DNA from: Clostridiales bacterium
GTDB lineage: Bacteria; Bacillota; Clostridia; Christensenellales; Borkfalkiaceae
DNA: 64,000 nt
Direction: 5' to 3'
NCBI GenBank assembly: GCA_022508245.1
Contig: JAFLVO010000001.1
Coordinates: forward strand, 124,001-188,000
Positions within the stretch are counted from its first letter, which is position 1; each line of letters starts with the position of its first letter. The notes under the pieces are model-generated. The model saw only the letters and a list, made by a program, of their open reading frames with translations, was not told where the DNA came from and ran no database searches. The position numbers were made by a program, and so were the translations under genes. Positions 32,893 through 41,600 of this stretch are shown piece by piece.

Positions 32893-33472
32893 AGGTAAAA
32901 AAATAAGACTGGAGCTTGTGGACTTGCTCTCAGGCGCAGCATTTCCGCTGATGATTATGATTATTTTAAGCGCTTCAATTATGAGCTTTGCGACGTCGGA
33001 TGATATGATTATGAATATAATAATTCTTGTCGTCGGGGAGCTTCTGCTTATCGCAGTACTTATGATCTTCGGCAAGCAGAACGGCGTATATGCATACAGA
33101 AAGTCCGTTCAGCAGGCTAAAAAAAGAGAGATAGGCACAAGCGACGTAAAATCGCTTTTGGGCGTTGGAGAGTATGCCATTTATAAGGGTTTTATTATAG
33201 GCTTTATCACCTGTGTACCGTTCATAATTTTTCAGATGATTAACTGTATATTTCCCAACTCCTTCTGTGAATTTTTGCTTATTTACGCTTTCGGTTGGGC
33301 ATATTTGCCTTTAAGCTATATCCACGCATCAGAGTGGCTTAACGTTTTGTGGATAATCCCCGCACTGTGTGTTCATGCCCTCGCCTATTTTATCGGCGGA
33401 AAAATCGAGAAGAAGAAGCAGGACGATATGGCGGCACGGCAAAAGGTCAAGGATAAAAAGAAGAAAGCATGA
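32879..33472 (+). CDS. Polytopic membrane protein of unknown function
   Basis: About 197 residues from a TTG start (32879-32881) preceded by AAAAGGGGGT; an upstream start at 32807 would overlap the previous gene by 86 bases, so TTG is preferred. Four hydrophobic segments (about residues 20-40, 46-66, 100-125 and 148-170) and a Lys-rich C-terminal tail (VKDKKKKA) are visible. No family recognised. The start overlaps the cyclo-ligase end by 14 nt and the stop overlaps the rsmD start by 4 nt (ATGA), so it is within the alr-coaD operon. Confidence 0.7.
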   Translation: MEENKGKKIRLELVDLLSGAAFPLMIMIILSASIMSFATSDDMIMNIIILVVGELLLIAVLMIFGKQNGVYAYRKSVQQAKKREIGTSDVKSLLGVGEYAIYKGFIIGFITCVPFIIFQMINCIFPNSFCEFLLIYAFGWAYLPLSYIHASEWLNVLWIIPALCVHALAYFIGGKIEKKKQDDMAARQKVKDKKKKA

Positions 33473-34005
33473 GAATAATCAGCGGTAAATACAGGGGCTT
33501 GAAGCTCTGCGAATTTGAAGGAAAAGATATTCGTCCTACAGCGGACAGAGTGAAGGAAAGTCTTTTCAATATTCTTGCGGACAAGGTTTTAGGCGCAACC
33601 GTTTTAGACCTCTTTTGCGGAAGCGGCTCTCTCGGGCTTGAGTGCCTCTCCAGGGGAGCTAAATTTGTCTGCTTTAATGATAATTCCCCCCCAAGTATAG
33701 CCGTTTTAACGAAGAATTTGAGAAAAATTTCAAGCGAGAAAAGCTACACCGTTTCAAGGTTGGATTACGCCCAATGTCTTGCAAATTCGGTAAATAAATA
33801 CGACCTCATTTTTATAGATCCGCCCTACGGCTCGGATGCGGGAATCGACTCCTTGAACGCTATAGGTAATGGAAAAATTTTAAATGAAAACGGCGTTGTA
33901 ATTTTCGAGCGTGACAGAAAATTCGAAGGGAAGATAGATGGCTTGACAGTGTTTGACGAGCGCAAGTACGGCAAGACCTATCTGACATTTTTTAAGGGTG
34001 AATAG
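33469..34005 (+). CDS. rsmD: 16S rRNA (guanine966-N2)-methyltransferase RsmD
   Basis: SAM-dependent methyltransferase modifying G966 of 16S rRNA. 178 residues. The N-terminal signature is MRIISGKYRGLKL ... IRPTADRVKESLFNIL; motif I is VLDLFCGSGSLGLECLSRGA and the catalytic motif is IDPPYGSD (about residue 120). It is followed directly by coaD (TAG then ATG), the classic rsmD-coaD pairing (ylbH-ylbI in Bacillus). Confidence 0.95.
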   Translation: MRIISGKYRGLKLCEFEGKDIRPTADRVKESLFNILADKVLGATVLDLFCGSGSLGLECLSRGAKFVCFNDNSPPSIAVLTKNLRKISSEKSYTVSRLDYAQCLANSVNKYDLIFIDPPYGSDAGIDSLNAIGNGKILNENGVVIFERDRKFEGKIDGLTVFDERKYGKTYLTFFKGE

Positions 34006-34494
34006 ATGCGTAAATGTGTGTATGCGGGTTCGTTTGACCCGCCGACTTCGGGACATAAGGATATTATAGATAAATGCCTTAAAATCTTCGACGAAGTAGT
34101 CGTTGCAATAATGGTAAATCCCAATAAAACTTCATATCTGACCTCGGAAGAGAGGGAATACCTCCTTAAAAAACTGTATAAAAGCCAAAGCCGTGTAAAG
34201 GTTGTGACCTTCAGCGGTGCGGCTGTTGACTTGTTGGATAAGGAAAATACCCCCTTTTACGTGCGTGGAGTACGGAACACGGTTGACTTTGAGTACGAAA
34301 ACGCAGATATGTTTGCAAGTAAGAAGTTAAAAGGTGATATGATTACCATTTATATCCCTGCCGAACAGGACAATTTGCATATAAGCTCGACCCTCGTCCG
34401 CTCGTCGGTCAAGTTCAAAAAAGACTGTTCGCAGCTTATTCCAAAAGAAATTTATAAAGATTTTTTAGAACTTACGGAGAATAAAGATGTTTGA
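34006..34494 (+). CDS. coaD: Phosphopantetheine adenylyltransferase
   Basis: Fourth step of coenzyme A synthesis (4'-phosphopantetheine + ATP to dephospho-CoA). 162 residues. The nucleotidyltransferase motif is AGSFDPPTSGHKDII (7-21), FYVRGVRNTVDFEYENADM lies in the middle, and ISSTLVRSSVKF near the end is the second ATP motif. The start abuts the rsmD stop. Its end overlaps the next gene by 8 nt. Confidence 0.96.
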   Translation: MRKCVYAGSFDPPTSGHKDIIDKCLKIFDEVVVAIMVNPNKTSYLTSEEREYLLKKLYKSQSRVKVVTFSGAAVDLLDKENTPFYVRGVRNTVDFEYENADMFASKKLKGDMITIYIPAEQDNLHISSTLVRSSVKFKKDCSQLIPKEIYKDFLELTENKDV

Positions 34495-35509
34495 AAAACA
34501 AATCAGGATACCCGATCCTGATGAAATATTGAAAGCAATGCCCATGTCCGAAGAGCTGCGCAAGATAAAAGAGTCACGCGATGTGCTTGTTTCGGACGTA
34601 ATTACCGGAAAGAGCGATAAGCTCATCCTCATTGTAGGGCCCTGTTCCGCGCACGAGGAAAAACCCGTTCTTGACTACATTGAACGGCTTGGCAGGCTCA
34701 ACGAAAAGGTCAAGGACAGATTGGTTATAATTCCAAGACTATACACCAACAAGCCCAGAACGTTGGGCGTAGGCTATAAGGGTATGTTTTCTCAGCCGGA
34801 CCCCACCAAGTCTGAGGATATTTTAAACGGTATTTACACCATACGCCACCTCAATATTAAGGCGATAGAAATAAGCGGTCTTTCGGCTGCGGACGAGATG
34901 CTGTATCCCACAAATATTCATTATGTCGAGGACCTACTCACATATATTGCCGTCGGCGCACGTTCGTGCGAAAATCAGCTTCATAGACTTGTTGCCAGCG
35001 GGATAGACGTTCCCGTCGGCGTAAAGAACCCTATGAGCGGCTCGGTTATTGCAATGCTCAACTCAGTCTATGCGGCGCAGAGCGGGCAGGTTTTCAAGCT
35101 TAACGAATGGCAGGTCAAGACCAAAGGCAATCCGCTCGCCCACTGCATTTTGCGCGGTGCGGTAGACGGATACGGCAACGATATTCCCAACTTCCACTAC
35201 GAAACGGTAATGCAGGTGGCGGAGGGCTACGCAAAATCGGGACTTAAAAACCCCGCAATTATAATAGATGCAAACCACTCCAACAGTGCGAAAAAATTCA
35301 AGCAGCAAATCCGTATCTGTGAAGAGGCTATGCAAAACAGGCAGTACGACAGGGACTTCAAAAAAATCGTAAAGGGCTTTATGATAGAGAGCTTTATCGA
35401 AGAGGGCAACCAAAAAGAGGACTGCATCTACGGTAAATCGATAACCGACCCTTGCCTCGGCTGGAAGGACACCGAGCGTCTGATACTCGACATAGCGGAG
35501 AAAGCCTAA
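34487..35509 (+). CDS. aroF: 3-deoxy-7-phosphoheptulonate (DAHP) synthase, AroG-like class I
   Basis: First step of the shikimate pathway (PEP + erythrose 4-phosphate). 340 residues of the class I alpha (AroFGH) type: LILIVGPCSAHEEKPVLDYIERL, the KPRTLGVGYKGMFSQPDP substrate loop (KPRT motif), ARSCENQLHRLVASGIDVPVGVKNP and IDANHSNSAKKF. Feedback specificity cannot be read. ACGGAGA precedes the ATG inside coaD. Prephenate dehydratase follows 1 nt later, so the two control the phenylalanine branch together. Confidence 0.95.
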   Translation: MFEKQIRIPDPDEILKAMPMSEELRKIKESRDVLVSDVITGKSDKLILIVGPCSAHEEKPVLDYIERLGRLNEKVKDRLVIIPRLYTNKPRTLGVGYKGMFSQPDPTKSEDILNGIYTIRHLNIKAIEISGLSAADEMLYPTNIHYVEDLLTYIAVGARSCENQLHRLVASGIDVPVGVKNPMSGSVIAMLNSVYAAQSGQVFKLNEWQVKTKGNPLAHCILRGAVDGYGNDIPNFHYETVMQVAEGYAKSGLKNPAIIIDANHSNSAKKFKQQIRICEEAMQNRQYDRDFKKIVKGFMIESFIEEGNQKEDCIYGKSITDPCLGWKDTERLILDIAEKA

Positions 35510-35510
35510 A

Positions 35511-36311
35511 ATGGATAAAATAGCATATTTGGGTCCCGACGGAAGCTACAGCAAAATAGCCGCCGAAAGATTCCGCCCGCAGGCAGAATATTTAGGATAT
35601 TCATCCTTTGCCCTCGCAATTAAAGCGCTTCTGGAAAGGGAGTGTAATCTTGCCGTTCTGCCGATAGAAAACAGCTTAAACGGCGGGGTCAATCAGAATA
35701 TAGATTTACTGCAGTACACCGACGGGCTTATTGCGTTTGAAGATCTTTCGTTAGAAATCGACCACCGCATTGCGACCCGCTCGGGCGCGGATATGGCTAA
35801 AATAACGCGTATTTTTTCGCACAGGCAGGCGCTTGAACAGTGCGGGCAATATTTGGCAAAAAATTTCCCCCAAGCCCAACTTGTGGGCGCGCCCTCTACC
35901 GCCGCAGGGCTGGATATGATTGAATACGATACCGATGCATGCATAGTCGGCGCGCACACAAAACGGGAGGGAATTACTCTTTCTTCCTACAATATAGCCG
36001 ACGAAAAGTCAAACCGCACACACTTTCTTCTCATAAAAAAAGGAGGGGTTGAAGACTGCAAACCCTCTAAAAAAATGTATTTTTCGGCAACCTGCCCCCA
36101 CAAACCGGGCGAGCTTTTGAACATACTTTCAATTATATCGTCCGGCGGGCTGAATATGACTAAAATAGAATCCCGCCCCGTAAAGGACAGGCTCGGCGAA
36201 TACAGATTTTTTATCGAAATTGACGGGGACTGTTTTTCCGACAAGGTAAAATCAGTACTCAAAAAGGTTGAAAGCGCCTCAAGTTCCTTTAAAATTCTCG
36301 GTGCATATTAA
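35511..36311 (+). CDS. pheA: Prephenate dehydratase with ACT domain
   Basis: Converts prephenate to phenylpyruvate. 266 residues, stand-alone (no chorismate mutase). The N-terminal start is IAYLGPDGSYSKIAAERF, then VLPIENSLNGGVNQNIDLL. The catalytic threonine segment reads SNRTHFLLI, with His where TRF is usual. The C-terminal ACT domain (about 190-260) has GELLNILSIISSGGLNMTKIESRPVKDRLGEYRFFIEIDGD, including the ESRP phenylalanine-binding motif. It is coupled to the DAHP synthase gene. Confidence 0.93.
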   Translation: MDKIAYLGPDGSYSKIAAERFRPQAEYLGYSSFALAIKALLERECNLAVLPIENSLNGGVNQNIDLLQYTDGLIAFEDLSLEIDHRIATRSGADMAKITRIFSHRQALEQCGQYLAKNFPQAQLVGAPSTAAGLDMIEYDTDACIVGAHTKREGITLSSYNIADEKSNRTHFLLIKKGGVEDCKPSKKMYFSATCPHKPGELLNILSIISSGGLNMTKIESRPVKDRLGEYRFFIEIDGDCFSDKVKSVLKKVESASSSFKILGAY

Positions 36312-36373
36312 AGGCGTATTTTTCGCGCAAACATTAAATTGCCCACATAGTATGCCCAAAATAACGTATTTTT

Positions 36374-37324
36374 TTAAAAAAAATTTAACAGTAGTAAAAC
36401 CATAAAACATAAGACGGCTTGCAGAGCTTTCACGCCAATAAATTTCAATGGCTTAACTCCTATTCCAACGAGATAGCACAGCTGTTGACAGAGTATTGAA
36501 ACTCCGCCGAAGGTAATTAAAAATCCCGCAAGCGGAACGGCAAGATAGCCCTGGCATAATGAAAGTGCGCTACAACCCGAAGTGGCCTCAATAATCCCCG
36601 TGCACACTGCCTCCGAAGTCTGTTCGTCACAAAAAAGATTAAATAGCAGTTGTATGGGGTATAATAATTTAAAGTCGACAACAAATCTTGAAAGAACGTA
36701 AAAAAAGGCTATAAACCCGCCTGCAACTGCGACTGAAATTACCGCGCCGTAAAAAACGTCGTATAGGACGTTGCCCTTATACGGCGTTCTTTCAGCCGAA
36801 GAAGTCGCACTTTTTTTCGAGGCTACGGATATTATTATAGCAACGACCAAAATAGACAATATGTGTGCGGCAAGAATTTTCAACCCCACGCCCTTATCCT
36901 TGAACATCTTGACCCCCACGCTTCCCAAAATAAAGAGGGGGCCGGACGAGGAGCATAAGTAAGCAAGCTTGGGCGTGTCGCGCCTTCCAATGAGTCCGCC
37001 CGAGTAAAATTCGCTCACAATCCTGCTTCCTGCGGGATACCCCGAGCATACGCTCATAAGAAAGCACGCACCGGCGCTCGGCGGCAACTTAATTTTCTGC
37101 ATAACACCTTTAAGCGGGAGCGAAGCCTTGTCCGCCATACCTGTTTTAGTGAATATCAAAGTTATTATCATAAAAGGGAACAGTGAGGGCAACACGCATT
37201 GTGCCCACATTGCAAAGCCCTGAAAACAGCAGTTTATATATCTTTCGGGAAATATTATTATAGACGCTCCGAAGCACAAAAGCATAACACAAAGCAATAA
37301 ATAAGGTACGCGAGATTTAACCAT
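36374..37324 (-). CDS. ylbJ: YlbJ-like sporulation-type membrane protein
   Basis: 316-residue polytopic membrane protein with gate-type segments: PSLFPFMIITLIFTKTG, SVCSGYPAGSRIVSEFYSGG, YLCSSSGPLFILGSVGVKMF, then several hydrophobic helices and a mirrored GGVSILCQQ repeat near the C-terminus. These match YlbJ (spore integral membrane protein family). In Bacillus ylbJ lies between coaD and ylbK; here it also lies between coaD and a ylbK-like gene, but inverted and after two inserted amino acid genes. No good ribosome site is seen before the ATG. Confidence 0.85.
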   Translation of the reverse strand: MVKSRVPYLLLCVMLLCFGASIIIFPERYINCCFQGFAMWAQCVLPSLFPFMIITLIFTKTGMADKASLPLKGVMQKIKLPPSAGACFLMSVCSGYPAGSRIVSEFYSGGLIGRRDTPKLAYLCSSSGPLFILGSVGVKMFKDKGVGLKILAAHILSILVVAIIISVASKKSATSSAERTPYKGNVLYDVFYGAVISVAVAGGFIAFFYVLSRFVVDFKLLYPIQLLFNLFCDEQTSEAVCTGIIEATSGCSALSLCQGYLAVPLAGFLITFGGVSILCQQLCYLVGIGVKPLKFIGVKALQAVLCFMVLLLLNFF

Positions 37325-37358
37325 TACATAATAAAATTATTTTTGTAGGGGTGAATTT

Positions 37359-38153
37359 ATGAGTAGGACTTTGGGACTTGCACTCGGAAGCGGCGGCTCT
37401 CGGGGAGTTGCCCATGCCGGCTTTTTAATGGCGTTGGAAGAAGAGGGAATAATTCCCGACTATATAGCGGGCTGTTCAATGGGAGCAGTAATAGGCAGTT
37501 GCTATGCAAAGGGCATGACTGCTACGGAGATTAAAGACACTGTCCTCGACATAAAAATGCGCGATATCGTGGACGTGAGCGTTACGGTAATTTCTAAAAT
37601 GTCCATTTTGCGCAGTAAAAAAATGCGCGATCTGCTTGTTGAATATCTCGGGGATACCAACCTTGAGGATATGAAAATTCCCTTCAGGTGTGTGGCAACC
37701 GATTTAATGTCGGGCAAACTGCATACCTTTAAAAGGGGAAGCGCCGTAAAGGCGGTGCAGGCTTCGAGCACCATACCCACTATTTTTCGTCCCGTCAAAT
37801 CGGGGTCTGGGCTGTACATCGACGGCGGATGCCTTTGCCGCGTTCCGGTAAAGACCGTAAAGGATATGGGTGCCGACGTCGTGGTAGCAGTCGACGTGCT
37901 TAAAAACGCCGCCGAGCCAATTGACGAGGTTCACAATATAGTGTCTATGGCGCTTCGGGTTTTCGACATTATGGATACACACCAGACCAAACAGCGCAGA
38001 GAGCTTGAAAAAGGGCTGTGCGACCTTTGGCTGGAACCCGAAATAAAGGATATGAACCAGTACGTCATAAAACACCTTGACAGGGCGTTTAATGCAGGCT
38101 ACAAGCTCGGCAAAGATAATGTTGGAAATATTAAAAATCTCATTGAGAGCTAA
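37359..38153 (+). CDS. Patatin-like phospholipase/esterase (YlbK/RssA family)
   Basis: Serine hydrolase of the patatin type, 264 residues. The oxyanion loop is GSGGSRGVAHAGFL, the nucleophile elbow GCSMG holds Ser at about residue 42 (GxSxG), and the catalytic Asp is in YIDGGCLCRVPV (DGG motif, about 155). No signal peptide. AGGGGTGA precedes the ATG. Location next to ylbJ matches Bacillus ylbK. It precedes rarA by 2 nt, so the two are in one transcript. Confidence 0.92.
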   Translation: MSRTLGLALGSGGSRGVAHAGFLMALEEEGIIPDYIAGCSMGAVIGSCYAKGMTATEIKDTVLDIKMRDIVDVSVTVISKMSILRSKKMRDLLVEYLGDTNLEDMKIPFRCVATDLMSGKLHTFKRGSAVKAVQASSTIPTIFRPVKSGSGLYIDGGCLCRVPVKTVKDMGADVVVAVDVLKNAAEPIDEVHNIVSMALRVFDIMDTHQTKQRRELEKGLCDLWLEPEIKDMNQYVIKHLDRAFNAGYKLGKDNVGNIKNLIES

Positions 38154-38155
38154 CT

Positions 38156-39469
38156 ATGGATTTATTTGATTTAAACGGCAACGAAGAGGTTGCAAAACCG
38201 CTTGCAGAGCGCATGCGCGCCGACACGCTTAAAGATTTTATCGGGCAGTCACATATTGTTTCCGAGGGGTCGCTGCTCCGCCGCGCAATAGCTTTGGACA
38301 GGCTTGGAAGCTGTATTTTCTGGGGTCCTCCTGGAACGGGAAAGACCACGCTTGCCAACATAATTGCTTCCACCACGCACGGCGATTTCATAAAGTTGAA
38401 CGCCGTTCAGGCGGGCGTTGCCGACGTAAAAAAGGCGGTTGAAACGGCAAAAAACAACTTAAAGCTCTACGGCAAACGTACATATCTTATGCTCGACGAG
38501 TGCCACCGTTTTAACAAAACGCAATCTGACTCACTCCTCCCCGCAATCGAACAGGGAACCATTATTTTTATTGGGTCTACTACGGAAAATCCTTTTGCCT
38601 CGATGACTCCCGCAATAGTCTCACGCTGTCGCATTTTTGAGTTTAAAAGGCTTTCGTTCGAGGATATTAGGGGGGCAATTGCAAAAGCGGTCGCCGATAA
38701 ACGCCGCGGTTTGGGTAAATATTCGGCACAAATAGAGGACGCCGCACTCGACCATATAGCGTCACTTTCGGGCGGAGATTTAAGGATGGCTTACAATGCC
38801 TTGGAGCTTGCAGTGCTGACTACGCCCCCTCAGGCTGACGGCACAATTAAGGTTACTCTTTCGGATGCGGAGCAGTCCATACAGCGCAAATCTCTTGCAT
38901 ATAATTCCGACGAATATTACAACTACCTTTCGGCGTTTTGCAAGTCTCTCCGCGGCAGCGATTCCAACGCTGCGCTCTATTACGCAATGCGCCTTATAGA
39001 GGGCGGCGGCGACCCGATGCTCGTTGCCAGGCGACTTGTCGTACACTCGTCCGAGGACGTAGGCATGGCGGACCCCAACGCGCTCGTTGTTGCAACTTCG
39101 GCAATGTACGCGCTCGAAAAAATAGGCTATCCCGAAGCGCTTATCCCCCTTTCAAACGCTATAATCTACGTATGCGAGGCTCCCAAGAGCAACACCGTGG
39201 TTACGGCTATGTCCGCGGCAAAAGAGGATGCGGTAAATATCCGCGACGACGATGGTGTTCCGCCCTATCTTAAAGACAATTCCTACGGCGACAAAAATTC
39301 AAAGTTTGAGAGCAGTAAATATAAATATCCGCACGACTATTCGGGCGGCTACGTAGAACAGCAGTATTTACCCGACAAATTAAAGGACAGAATTTACTAC
39401 ACCCCGTCCGATTACGGATATGAAAAAAAAGTAAAAGAGATAAGGAAAGAAAAGGGCAAACTTAAATAA
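38156..39469 (+). CDS. rarA: Replication-associated recombination protein A (RarA/MgsA AAA+ ATPase)
   Basis: Clamp-loader-like ATPase acting at stalled forks. 437 residues. It starts MRADTLKDFIGQSHIV (about 20-35), with Walker A GPPGTGKTT, Walker B LMLDECHRFN, sensor 1 IGSTTENPF and sensor 2 GGDLRMAYNALE. The C-terminal tetramerisation domain has SDEYYNYLSAFCKSLRGSDSNAALYYAMRLIEGGGDPMLVARRLV and YKYPHDYSGGYVEQQYLP. A terminator follows at 39482. Confidence 0.96.
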   Translation: MDLFDLNGNEEVAKPLAERMRADTLKDFIGQSHIVSEGSLLRRAIALDRLGSCIFWGPPGTGKTTLANIIASTTHGDFIKLNAVQAGVADVKKAVETAKNNLKLYGKRTYLMLDECHRFNKTQSDSLLPAIEQGTIIFIGSTTENPFASMTPAIVSRCRIFEFKRLSFEDIRGAIAKAVADKRRGLGKYSAQIEDAALDHIASLSGGDLRMAYNALELAVLTTPPQADGTIKVTLSDAEQSIQRKSLAYNSDEYYNYLSAFCKSLRGSDSNAALYYAMRLIEGGGDPMLVARRLVVHSSEDVGMADPNALVVATSAMYALEKIGYPEALIPLSNAIIYVCEAPKSNTVVTAMSAAKEDAVNIRDDDGVPPYLKDNSYGDKNSKFESSKYKYPHDYSGGYVEQQYLPDKLKDRIYYTPSDYGYEKKVKEIRKEKGKLK

Positions 39470-39481
39470 TTCGCAAGTGAC

Positions 39482-39516
39482 AGCCGCCGCGGCAGTAAGC
39501 CGCGGCGGCTATTTTT
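39482..39516 (+). terminator. Intrinsic terminator after rarA
   Basis: A 12-bp stem AGCCGCCGCGGC (39482-39493 with 39499-39510), 5-nt loop, ATTTTTAT tail. Confidence 0.92.
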
Positions 39517-39718
39517 ATATTCAAGTCAAGTAATATTGGCGGGACGGGCATAATAAAATATTTTGAGCCGTGTGTTGGACTTGAATTTGTCGGGTTTAAA
39601 ACGCAAGCGGTTCAAAGCAATACAAAATTCAAAAGATTGAAAAATGACAATAGTAGACGAAATAACAAATTCGCCGACAGACGTCGACTTGAATAATCTT
39701 GTATAATCGGAGAGAAAT

Positions 39719-40483
39719 TTGGCTTTCGTAATTAAATTCAAAAATATTTTATTGGTTCTTGCAACGATTGCGATGTCGGCAATCCTCTTAATTACCGTCA
39801 ATGCGACGGGCGCATACGCCGTATACTACGGCAAATCTCCCCGCTTAATCCCCATTTACAGCGTTGACAGGGAGGAAAAGCTCGTATCCATAACCTTCGA
39901 CTGTGCGTGGGGAACGGAGTACACCGATAAAATACTCGAAGCCCTAAAGGCTTCTGACGTCCGCGCAACATTTTTTATGGTGGAGTTCTGGACGGAAAAG
40001 TACCCCGAATTTGTCAAAAAAATAGACGAAAGCGGGTGCGAGATAGGCACACACTCCTCGACGCACTCGTATATGTCCAAACTCAACGCCGAGGACATAA
40101 GGGCAGAGCTCGCCTCCTCGTCGCAGGCAATCACGGATATTACGGGCAAGAAGGTTGACCTGTTCCGCGCACCGTACGGCGATTACGACGACGAACTCAT
40201 CAAAACGGCGTCCGAAAACGGCTATTATACCATACAGTGGGACGTCGACAGTTTGGATTGGCGTGACCTTCTTGCTTCAGATCTGGCGTTAAGAGTTATA
40301 AACGGCGTGCAAAACGGCTCGATAATACTTATGCACAATAACGGGCTGCACACCGCCGAGGCTGTACCCATAATTTTAGAAACTTTGAAAAACAGAGGAT
40401 ATTCCTTCGTCCCCGTCGGCGAACTCATTTACCGCGAAAATTACGTGATAGACGGCACCGGCAGACAAAAATCATCGCAATAA
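39719..40483 (+). CDS. Polysaccharide deacetylase (NodB fold, PdaB-like)
   Basis: Exported or membrane-anchored deacetylase of peptidoglycan or another glycan. 254 residues from a TTG start with GGAGAG upstream. An N-terminal hydrophobic segment (about 8-30) ends near the signal-like site TGAYA. NodB motifs in order are TFDCAW (Asp base), HSSTHSYM (metal His), RAPYGDYDDE, WDVDSLDW and ILMHNN. SITFDCAWGTEYTDKILEAL resembles the sporulation protein PdaB family. Single gene between the 39482 terminator and a gene-free segment. Confidence 0.9.
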   Translation: MAFVIKFKNILLVLATIAMSAILLITVNATGAYAVYYGKSPRLIPIYSVDREEKLVSITFDCAWGTEYTDKILEALKASDVRATFFMVEFWTEKYPEFVKKIDESGCEIGTHSSTHSYMSKLNAEDIRAELASSSQAITDITGKKVDLFRAPYGDYDDELIKTASENGYYTIQWDVDSLDWRDLLASDLALRVINGVQNGSIILMHNNGLHTAEAVPIILETLKNRGYSFVPVGELIYRENYVIDGTGRQKSSQ

Positions 40484-40773
40484 AGCCGTTCACAAAATTT
40501 ACTTTCTATTCTGCGAAAGCAAATTTTCGTGACTTTGAGAAACTATGTTTCTCTTGCCGCAATAATTAAGGGCAAACAATAATAAAATTGCGGCAATTCA
40601 CTTCCACCGCGCGAGCGTAGCGCTGCTTTGCACACCTCATTGTAAAAAATTTCTAATATTCGAGTGCAAAGGCGCAGGTATGCGCAAATTGAGTGCGCGG
40701 GCGCAAAAGCGTGGTTTTGCTTGCGCCATTAAGAGTTTTAAATTTTAGGAAGAACATTTTTTTGGAGGCATAT
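40484..40773. other. 290-bp gene-free segment with inverted repeats
   Basis: Contains GAGAAAC/GTTTCTC (40537-40553), a perfect 10-bp inverted repeat TTGCCGCAAT (40554-40563 with 40587-40596) and GGCGCAA/TTGCGCC (40700-40727). Repeated GTGC/GCGCA words also occur. No gene or RNA recognised. The SSB-like gene's ribosome site TTGGAGG is at its right end. Confidence 0.5.
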
Positions 40774-41469
40774 ATGAATTACAACACGGAAAAGAACAAC
40801 AAGGTATACTTGTACGGCGAAATAGTTTCCGAAGCACAGTTTTCACACGAGGTCTACGGCGAAGGGTTCTATGAATTCAAGGTACGCGTAATGCGGCTTT
40901 CGGGGCAGGCGGATATACTTCCCGTTACGGTATCCGAACGCATTATGACGGAGGATATGAAGATAGGTAGCTCCATCTGTGCGCTCGGTCAGTTCCGTTC
41001 GTACAACAAGCTGGAGGGCGGAAGGTCAAGGCTCATGCTCACGGTGTTCGTGCGCGAACTTCTCGACACACAGCCCGCAAAAAATCCCAACTCGGTGGTG
41101 CTTTCGGGTTATATTTGCAAGCCGCCCGTGTACAGAACCACACCTTTCAACCGTGAAATTGCCGATTTGCTCGTTGCGGTCAACAGAAGCTACAACAAAT
41201 CTGACTATATCCCCGCAATTGCGTGGGGCAGGAACGCGCGGTTTGTAAGAAATCTTTCCGTTGGCGATAAAATTGCGCTGTCGGGCAGAATTCAGAGCAG
41301 AGAGTATCAAAAAAAACAGTCCGACGAAAGCTTTTTGACTATGACGGCTTATGAAGTTTCAATTTCCAAGCTCGCCGCATTTGACGACGACTCGGAGTTC
41401 GACATCGACGCCGAATTCGACCTTTACTCCTCGTCGAGAACGTACGAGCGGGAAGAGCAGGACTATTAA
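40774..41469 (+). CDS. Tandem OB-fold single-stranded DNA-binding-like protein
   Basis: 231 residues from the ATG at 40774 (GGAGG 5 nt upstream; an upstream in-frame start at 40693 lacks one). Two OB folds can be traced. The first (about 8-100: NKVYLYGEIVSEAQFSHEV ... FKVRVMRLSGQADILPVTVSE) and the second (about 112-205: NSVVLSGYICKPPVYRTTPFNREIADLLVAVNRSYNKSDYIPAIAWGRNARF) both look SSB-like. An acidic tail follows (DDDSEFDIDAEFD). The second is closer to canonical SSB. Probably an accessory SSB in replication or uptake; exact role unknown. Confidence 0.8.
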   Translation: MNYNTEKNNKVYLYGEIVSEAQFSHEVYGEGFYEFKVRVMRLSGQADILPVTVSERIMTEDMKIGSSICALGQFRSYNKLEGGRSRLMLTVFVRELLDTQPAKNPNSVVLSGYICKPPVYRTTPFNREIADLLVAVNRSYNKSDYIPAIAWGRNARFVRNLSVGDKIALSGRIQSREYQKKQSDESFLTMTAYEVSISKLAAFDDDSEFDIDAEFDLYSSSRTYEREEQDY

Positions 41470-41516
41470 ACTGCTCGGCAGAATGACGTCTGTTAATTAA
41501 ATACAATTTTTTGAAA

Positions 41517-41551
41517 ACGGCGCACCTGGCGGTGCGCCGTAAATTTTTTGA
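41517..41551 (+). terminator. Intrinsic terminator after the SSB-like gene
   Basis: ACGGCGCACC (41517-41526) pairs with GGTGCGCCGT (41531-41540), 4-nt loop, AAATTTTTT tail. Confidence 0.9.
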
Positions 41552-41561
41552 CGAAAAAACG

Positions 41562-41590
41562 TTGATTTTGTGATGTTTCGCAATTATAAT
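41562..41590 (+). promoter_or_regulatory. Promoter of the MATE gene, nearly leaderless
   Basis: TTGATT (41562-41567), 17-bp spacer, TATAAT (41585-41590). The ATG at 41601 is ten bases after the -10, so the leader would be about 4 nt, too short for a ribosome site. Confidence 0.7.
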
Positions 41591-41600
41591 ATCACACGTT

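Noticed and set aside
39526-39801. 91-codon minus-strand frame overlapping the deacetylase start
   Set aside because: No ribosome site; it overlaps the signal segment of a well supported gene on the other strand.
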